A stretch of 64,000 bases of DNA. It comes from Capra hircus. Its lineage: Eukaryota; Chordata; Mammalia; Artiodactyla; Bovidae. The DNA is taken from the NCBI RefSeq assembly GCF_001704415.2, contig NC_030836.1:22604001-22668000 (forward strand). Reading direction: 5' to 3'. Of this stretch, positions 56,961 through 64,000 are shown piece after piece (the first letter of the stretch is position 1; each line of letters opens with the position of its first letter). Position numbers and translations under genes: made by a program. The notes beneath the pieces are model-generated. The model made no database searches and was not told the origin of the DNA. It saw nothing but the letters and a program-made list of their open reading frames with translations.

Positions 56961-57553
56961 GTTGCCACTTTTTAAAAAACTTACATTATTTTTATTTTTA
57001 ATTATAGTTGATTTGCAAAGTTGTATTATTTTTCAGCTGTACAAAGTGATTCAGTTGCAAGTAAATACATATTTTTCCTTGTTATATTATCTTCTGTTAT
57101 AGGTTAATATAAGATTTTGAGTACAGCTCCCTGTGCTATAAAGTAAGGTCCCTGTTGGTTATCAATTTTACATATAATAATGTGTTTATTTTAATCCATA
57201 ATCCTAATATTCCCCTCATTTTCCTTTTAGTAACCATAGTTTGTTTTCTACATCTGTGTGTCTATTTCTGTTTTGTAAATAAGTTCATTTGTATCATTTT
57301 TTAAAGGTTTCACACATAAGCAATATCATGAGATTCTTCTCTGACTTACTTCACTTAATATGATGATCTCTAGGTCCATCTACGTTCTGCAAAGGCATTA
57401 TCTTGTTCTTTTCCTACAGCTGAGGAATTCTGCATTGTATATGTGTACCACATCTTTACCCATTCCTCTGTCAATGGACATTTGAGTTGCTTGCATGTCT
57501 TGGCTACTGTAAATAGTGCTTAGTGAACACTGGGGTGCATGCACCTGAAGTTC

Positions 57554-57675
57554 AGTTTTCTCTGGATATATGCCCAGGAATGGGATTGCTGGATCATATG
57601 GTAGTTCCATTCTTAGTTTTCTCTGGATATATGCCCAGGAGTGGGATTCCTGGATAATACGGTAGTTCCATTTTC
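57554..57675 (-). repeat. 61-bp tandem duplication inside L1
   Basis: agttttctctggatatatgc starts both 57554-57614 and 57615-57675; the two units differ at only a few bases. Confidence 0.92.
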
Positions 57676-58175
57676 AGTCTTATAAGGAACCTTCAGACCA
57701 TTCTCCATGGAGGTTGTACCAGTTTACATTCCCACCAACAGTGTAGGAGGGTTCCTTTTTCTATTCATCCTTTCCAGCATTTATTGTTTGTAGATTTGAC
57801 GATGGCTAGTCTGACCAGTGTGAGGCAATACCTTATTGTAGTTTTGATTTGCATCTCTCTGATCATTACTGATGTTGAGCATCCTTTCATGTGCTTTTCT
57901 GGCATCTGTATGTCTTCTTTGAGGAAACTGTTATTAGATATTTTGCCCATGTTTTGATGGGGTTGTTTGTTAGACATAGAGCTGTATGAGCTCTTCATAT
58001 ATTTTAGAGATAACACCCTTGTTGGCCACTTCATTTGCAAATAGTTTCTCCCATTCAGTGGGTTGTCTTTTTGTTTTGCTGATGGTTTATTCTGCTGTAC
58101 AGAAGCTTATAGGTTTACGTCTCATTTGTCTAGTTCTACGAAAAATGCCTTTAGTAATTTGATAGGGATATCATT

Positions 58176-58424
58176 CCCACTCCAGTACTCTTGCCTGGAA
58201 AATCCCAAGGACGGAGATGCCTGGTAGCCTGCAGTCCATGGGGTTGTGAAGAGTCGGACATGACTGAGTGACTTCACTGTCACTTTTCATTTTCATGCAC
58301 TGGAGAAGGAAATGGCAACCCACTCTAGTACTCTTGCCTGGAAAATCCTGGGGACAGGGGAGCCTGGTGGGCTGCCGTCTATGGGGTGGCACAGTTGCAC
58401 ATACTGAAGTGACTTAGCAGCAGC
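58176..58424 (+). mobile_element. Bov-A2 SINE inserted in L1
   Basis: Flanked by agggatatcatt (58164-58175) and agggatgtcatt (58425-58436), 11 of 12 matching. Confidence 0.94.
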
Positions 58425-58580
58425 AGGGATGTCATTAAATCTGTAGATTGTCTTGTGGAGTATAATCATTTTCACAATATTGATTCTTCCAATACAAGAA
58501 CATGAAATACCTCTCTGTGTCATCTACAATTTATTTCATTAACATTTTACAGTTTTCAGATTATAAGTCTTTTGTCTCCT

Positions 58581-59518
58581 TCAGTTCAGTTCAGTTCAGT
58601 CGCTCAGTCATGTCCAACTCTTTGCGACCCCATGAATCGCAGCACTCCAGGCCTCCCTGTCCATCACCATCTCCAGGAGTTCACTCAGACTCATGTCCAT
58701 TGAGTCAGTGATGCCATCCAGCCATCCCATCCTGGGTCGTCCCCTTCTCCTCCTGCCCCCAATCCCTCCCAGCATCAGAGTCTTTTCCAATGAGTCAACT
58801 CTTCGCATGAGGTGGCCAAAGTACTGGAGTTTCAGCTTTAGCATCAGTCCTTCCAAAGAAATCCCAGGGTTGATCTCCTTCAGAATGGATTGGTTGGGTC
58901 TCCTTGCAGTCCAAGGGACTCTCAAAGTCTTCTCCAACACTACAGTTCAAAAGCATCAATTCTTCGGTGCTCAGCCTTCTTCACAGTCCAACTCTCACAT
59001 CCATACATGACCGCTGGGAAAACCATAGCCTTGACTAGACAGACCTTAGTCGGCAAAGTAATGTCTCTGCTTTTGAATATGCTATCTAGGTTGGTCATAA
59101 CTTTTCTTCCAAGAAGTAAGCATCTTTTAATTTCATGGCTGCAGTCACCATCTACAGTGATTTTGCAGCCCCCAAAAATAAAGTCTGACACTGTTTCCCC
59201 ATCTATTTCCCATGAAGTGATGGGACCGGATGTCATGATCTTCGTTTTCTGAATGTTGAGCTTTAAGCCAACTTTTTCACTTTCCTCTTTCACTTTCATC
59301 AAGAGGCTTTTTAGTTCCTCTTTGCTTTCTGTCATATGGGTGGTGTCATCTGCATATATGAGCTGATTGATATTTCTCCCGGCAATCTTGATTCCAGCTT
59401 GTGTTTCTTCCAGTCCAGCGTTTCTCATGATGTACTCTGCATAGAAGTTAAATAAGCAGGGTGACAATATAGAGCCTTGATGTACTCCTTTTCCTATTTG
59501 GAACCAGTATGATGTTCC
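58581..59518 (-). mobile_element. BovB 3' copy, left arm of inverted pair
   Basis: Antisense BovB from the 3' tandem tcagttcagttcag end to ttttcctatttggaacc. Minus-strand frames include ADDTTHMTESKEELKSLL (59467-58940), so part of RT is still open although truncated. Confidence 0.95.
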
Positions 59519-59524
59519 AGACTG

Positions 59525-61324
59525 TTGTTATATTCTTTGCAGCCAAAGATGGAGAAGCTCTATACAGTCAAAAAAACAAGACTGGGAGCTGACTGTGGCT
59601 CAGATCATGAACTCCTTATTGCCAAATTCAGACTCAAATTGAAGAAAGTAAGGAAAACCGCTAGACCATTCAGGTATGACCTAAATCAAATCCCTTATGA
59701 TTATACAGTGGAAGTGAGAAATAGATTTAAGGGATTAGATCTGATAGATAGAGTGCCTGATGCACTATGGAATGAGGTTTATGACATTGTACAGCAGACA
59801 GGGATCAAGACCATCCCCATGGAAAAGAAATGCAAAAAAGCAAAATGGCTGTCTGGGGAGGGCTTACAAATAGCTGTCAAAAGAAGAGAAGTGAAAAGCA
59901 AAGGAGAAAAGGAAAGATATAAGCATCTGAATGCAGAGTTCCAAGAATAGCAAGAAGAGATAAGAAAGCCTTCTTCAGCGATCAATGCAAAGAAATAGAG
60001 GAAAACAACAGAATGGAAAAGACTAGAGATCTCTTCAAGAAAATTAGAGATACCAAGGGAACATTTCATGCAAACATGGGCTCGATAAAGGACAGAAATG
60101 GTCTGGACCTAAAAGAAGCAGAAGATATTAAGAAGAGGTGGCAAGAATACACAGAAGAACTGTACATAAAAGGTCTTCATGACCCGGATAATCACTAATC
60201 TAGAGCCAGACATCTTGGAATGTGAAGTCAAGTGGGCCTAGGAACAAAGCTAGTGGAGCTGATGGAATTCCAGTTGAGCTATTTCAAATCCTAAAAGATG
60301 ATGCTGTGAAAGTGCTGCACTCAATATGCCAGCAAATTTGGAAAACTCAGCAGTGGCCACAGGACTGGAAAAAGTCAGTTTTCATTCCAATGCCAAAGAA
60401 AGGCAATGCCAAAGAATACTCAAACTACCACACAATTGCACTCATCTCACATGCTAGTAAAGTAATGATCAAAATTCTCCAAGCCAGGCTTCAACAATAT
60501 GTGAACCGTGAACTTCCTGATGTTCAAGCTGGTTTTAGAAAAGGGAGAGGAACCGGAGATCAAATTGCCAACATCTGCTGGATCATGGAAAAGCAAGAGA
60601 GTTCCAGAAAAACATCTATTTCTGCTTTATTGACTATGCCAGAGCCTTTGACTGTGTGGATCACAATAAACTGTGGAAAATTCTGAAAGAGATGGGAATA
60701 CCAGACCACCTGACCTGCCTCTTGAGAAATCTGTATGCAGGTCAGGAAGCAACAGTTTGAACAGGACGTGGAACAACAGACTGGTTCCAAATAGGAAAAG
60801 GAGTGCATCAAGGCTGTATATTGTCACCCTGCTTCTTTAACTTATATGCAGAGTACATCATGAGAAACGCTGGACTGGAAGAAACACAAGCTGGAATCAA
60901 GATTGCCAGGAGAAATATCAATCACCTCAGATATGCAGATGACACCACCCTTATGATAGAAAGTGAAGAGGAACTAAAAAGCCTGTTGATGAAAGTAAAA
61001 GAGGAGAGTGAAAAAGTTGGCTTAAAGCTCAACATTCAGAAAATGAAGATCATGGCATCTGGTCCCATCCCTTCATGGGAAATAGATGAGGAAACAGTGT
61101 CAGACTTTATTTTTTGGGGCTCCAAAATCACTGCAGATGGTGAATGCAGCTATGAAATTAAAAGACGCTTACTCCTTGGAAGAAAAGTTATGACCAACCT
61201 AGATAGCATATTCAAAAGCAGAGACATTACTTTGCTGACTAAGGTCTGTCTAGTCAAGGCTATGGTTTTTCCAGTGGTCATGTATGGATGTGAGAGTTGG
61301 ACTGTGAAGAAGGCTGAGCACTGA
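59525..61324 (+). pseudogene. BovB ORF2 remnant, frameshifted
   Basis: Consecutive frames 59525-59950 (linker with RPFRYDLNQIPYDYTVE), 60013-60198, 60222-60686 (VQAGFRKGRGTGDQIANI) and 60803-61324 (LRYADDTTLMIESEEELKSL; active site intact) would form one RT protein if unbroken. A stop at about 59949, deletions near 60195-60240 and a TGA at about 60758 inactivate it. Confidence 0.9.
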
Positions 61325-61712
61325 AGAATTGATGCTTTTGAACTGTGGTGTTGGAGAAGACTCTTGAGAGTCCCTTGGACTGCAAGGAGATCCAACCAGT
61401 TCATTCTAAAGGAGATCAGCCCTGGGATTTCTTTGGAAGGACTGATGCTAAAGCTGAAACTCCAGTACTTTGGCCACCTCATGTGAAGAGTTGACTCATT
61501 GGAAAAGACTCTGATGCTGGGAGGGATTGATGGCAGGAGGAGAAGGGGACGACTGAGAATGAGATGGCTGGATGGCATAACTGACTCGATGGACATGAGT
61601 CTGAGTGAACTCCGGGAGTTGGTGATGGACAGGGAGGCCTGGCGTGCTGCGATTCATGGGGTCTCAAAGAGTCAGACACGACTAAGTGACTGAACTGAAC
61701 TGAACTGAACTG
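59533..61712 (+). mobile_element. BovB LINE, right arm of inverted pair
   Basis: Sense BovB from ttctttgcagccaaagatgg (endonuclease C-terminal side) through RT to the tgaactgaactgaactgaa end. It is 5'-truncated, with small internal deletions near 60195 and 60240. Confidence 0.95.
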
Positions 61713-61714
61713 AA

Positions 61715-63849
61715 TTTGATAGGGATAACATTGAATCTGTAGATTGTGTTTGGTAGTATAGTCATTTTCACAATACTGATTCTTCCTACCCAGGAACATG
61801 GAATATCACTTCATCTGTTTATGTTCTTTGATTTCTTTCATCAGTGTCTGATAATTTTCTGTGTACAGTTCTTTTATCTCCTTAGGTAAGTTTATTCCTA
61901 GATATTTGATTCTTTTTGTTGCAATGGTGAGTGGGATTGATTCCTTAATTTCTCTGATTTTTATAGTTGGTATATAGAAATGCAAGTGATTTCTGTATAT
62001 TGATGTTGTATCCTGCAGCTTCACTAAATTCACTGTTTAGCTCTAGTAATTTTCTGATGTATCTTTAGGATTTTGTATGTATAATATCTTGTCATCTGCA
62101 AACAGTGACAGCTTTATTTCTTTTCTCATTTGGATTCCTTATATTTGTTTTTCTTCTCTGATTGCAATAGCTAGGAATTCCAGAACTATGTTGAATAATA
62201 GTGGCAAAAGTGCAGAGCCTTGTCTTGTCAATGATCTTAGAAGGAATGCTTTCAGTTTTTCACCATTGAGAATAATGTTTGCTATAGGCTTATCATATAT
62301 GGCCTTTACTATGTTAAAATAGATTCCTTCTATGCCCATTTTTTGAAGAGTTTTAATCATAAATGGGTGCTGAATTTTGTCAAAGGATTTTTCTGCATCT
62401 GTTGAGATTATCATACGGTTTTTATTTTTCAATTTGTTAATATGGTATATAACATTGATTGATTTGCATATATTGAAGAATCCTTGCATTCTTGGAATAA
62501 ACCCAACTTGATCATGGTGTATAAGCTTTTAGATGGGTTGCTGAATTCTGTTTGCTAAAATTTTGTTGAGGATTTTTGCATCTATGTTCATCAGTGATAT
62601 TGGCCTATAGTTTTCTTTTTGTGTGTTGTCTTTGTCTGGTTTTGGTATCAGGGTGATGGTGGCCTTGCAGAATGAGTTTGGAAGCTTTCCTTTGCAATTT
62701 TTTGAAAGAGTTTTTGAAGGATAGGCATTAGCTCTTCTCTCAATGTTTGATAGAATTGTGTGAAGCCACCTGGTCCTGGGCTTTTGTTTTTTGGGAGATT
62801 TTTGATCACAGCTTTAATTTCAGTGCTTATAATTGGGCTGTTCATAATTTCAATTTCTTCCTGAGTCACTCTTGGAAGGTTGAACTTTTCTAAGAATCTT
62901 TCCATTTCTTCCAGGTTATCCATTTTATTGTGTTAGAGGTGTTCATAATAGTCTCTTATAATTCTTTGTATTTCTGCATTGTCTGTCGTAAACTCTCCTT
63001 TTGCGTTTCTAATTTTGTTGGTTTGATTCTCCTCTCTTTTGTTCTTGATGAGTCTGTCTAAAGCTTTGTCAATTTTCTTTATCTTTTCAATGAACCCGCT
63101 ATTACTTTTATTAATATTTACTGTTGTTTCTTTCATTTCTTTTTCATTATTTCTTCTTGGATCTTTGTGATTTCTTCTTTTCTATTAATTTTGGGTGGGG
63201 TTTTTTTTTTGTTGTTGTTGTTGTTGTTTGTTCAGTTGCTTTAGATGTAAAGATAAGTTGTCTAGTCGATGTTTTTCTTGTTTATTGAGGTAGAATTATA
63301 TTGCTATAAATTTCCCACTGAGAACTGCTTTTGCTGTATACCATAGGTTTTGGGCTGTTGTGTTTTCATTGTCATTTGTTTCTAGAATTTTGATTTCCCT
63401 TTTGATTTCTTCAGTAACCTGTAGATGTTTAGAAACATGTTGTTTAATCTCCATGTGTTTGTTTTTCTTACACTTTTTTCCTTGTAATTGATGTTGTGTT
63501 TCATATCATTGTGGTTGGAGAAGATGTTTGATATGATTTCAATTTTCTTAAATTAACTGAGGTTCAATTTGTGACCCGAGATGTGATCTATCCTGGAGAA
63601 TGTTCCATGTGCACTTGACAAGCTGTATTCTTTTGCATTTGGATGGAATGTCCTAAAGATATCAGTGAGATCCATCTCATCTAATGTATCTTTTAAGACT
63701 TGTGTTTCCTTATTAATTTTTTTTTTATGATCTGTCCATCGGTGTGAGTGGGGTGTTTAAGTCTCCCACTATTATTGTTATATTGTCAATTTCTCTTTTT
63801 ATGTCTGTTACTGTTTGCCTCATATACTGATGTGCTCCTATGTTGGGTG
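61715..63849 (-). mobile_element. L1 LINE, antisense, ORF2 middle to N-terminus
   Basis: Begins abruptly at tttgatagggataacattg and runs through RT (minus-strand IDAEKSFDKIQHPFM style frames at 62489-62139) to ORF2 N-terminal sequence (tgatctgtccatcggtgtgag). Confidence 0.88.
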
Positions 63850-64000
63850 CATGCTGCTGCTGCTGCTAAGTCACTTCAGTTGTGTCCAACTCTGTGCGAC
63901 CCCATAGACAGCAGCCCACCAGGCTCCCCCATCCCTGGGATTCTCCAGGCAAGAACACTGGAGTGGGTTGCCATTTCCTTCTCCAATGCATGAAAGTGAA
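63850..64000 (-). mobile_element. Bov-A2 SINE, runs off window
   Basis: Antisense dimer beginning at the CTG repeat tgctgctgctgctaagtc inserted in the L1; the right end lies outside the window. Confidence 0.92.

Larger units (their letters stand above)
56965..58580 (-). mobile_element. L1 LINE 3' portion, antisense
   Basis: From the 3' UTR (attatagttgatttgcaaag) through tatgcccaggaatgggattgc to RT-flanking ORF2 (ctgtagattgtcttgtgg). It carries a 61-bp tandem duplication and a Bov-A2 insertion. Confidence 0.88.
55043..64000 (-). other. NELL2: Part of a large NELL2 intron (continues off right edge)
   Basis: No further NELL2 exon was recognised between 55043 and the end of the window, so this ~9 kb is inferred to be intron. 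It holds MIR, L1 and BovB sequence annotated separately; 55043-55460 and 56456-56960 contain nothing I recognise. The upstream exon should encode the end of the preceding EGF/VWC region (…CSCK before DGKIFC). Confidence 0.7.

Noticed and set aside
1..64000. CRISPR, phage, operon or bacterial mobile system
   Set aside because: The window is vertebrate genomic DNA; direct repeats are SINE and LINE copies or their target duplications.

Overview
This is a 64 kb piece of a ruminant (probably bovid) nuclear genome. The diagnostic signal is the mix of repeats: RTE-type BovB LINEs, tRNA-Glu-derived Bov-tA SINEs, Bov-A2 dimer SINEs and L1-BT-like LINEs. These sit on an older mammalian layer of MIR, L2, old L1, an MLT1/MaLR LTR, other ERV LTRs and hAT fossils. 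Nothing bacterial, no CRISPR array and no operon is present. Cattle, sheep, goat and other bovids cannot be told apart from the sequence alone. The only host gene I can support is the 3' end of NELL2 (neural EGFL-like 2) on the minus strand. Three in-phase coding exons are visible at 55042-54866, 52402-52178 and 50465-50415. They encode the C-terminal 150 residues (von Willebrand C, cysteine-rich region), followed by a ~440-nt 3' UTR and an AATAAA at 49996-49991. More 5' exons are expected beyond the right edge; none was recognised in 55043-64000. Layout. 1-22 kb: ERV LTR remnants, an old antisense L1 broken by nested LTRs and BovB, a head-to-head L1 pair (7.8-10.0 kb), several SINEs, a further antisense L1 (13.0-15.1 kb), a BovB copy bracketed by a perfect 12-bp target-site duplication (17249-21262) and a probable solo LTR (21525-22115). 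22.5-25.1 kb: a 5'-truncated, apparently young L1 with a 738-codon uninterrupted ORF2 fragment. 25-34 kb: mostly unassigned sequence with SINEs, a local ~115-bp duplication, an MLT1 LTR and a 5'-part L1. 34.7-46.0 kb: one long, decayed antisense L1 that acted as a landing pad for BovB (both orientations), Bov SINEs and a hAT fossil. 46-50 kb: unassigned sequence and a cluster of three Bov-A2 copies just downstream of NELL2. 50-55 kb: NELL2 exons and introns. 55.8-64 kb: NELL2 intron filled with L1 fragments and a large BovB inverted repeat. The genes do not form a pathway. The window reads as the tail of one vertebrate gene plus about 50 kb of downstream repeat-dense DNA, in which nested insertions and their target-site duplications give a relative insertion order. 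Most open frames seen here are conceptual translations of transposon remnants. Family names for repeats come from recognition of consensus-like sequence, not from a database search; boundaries without a stated target-site duplication are approximate.
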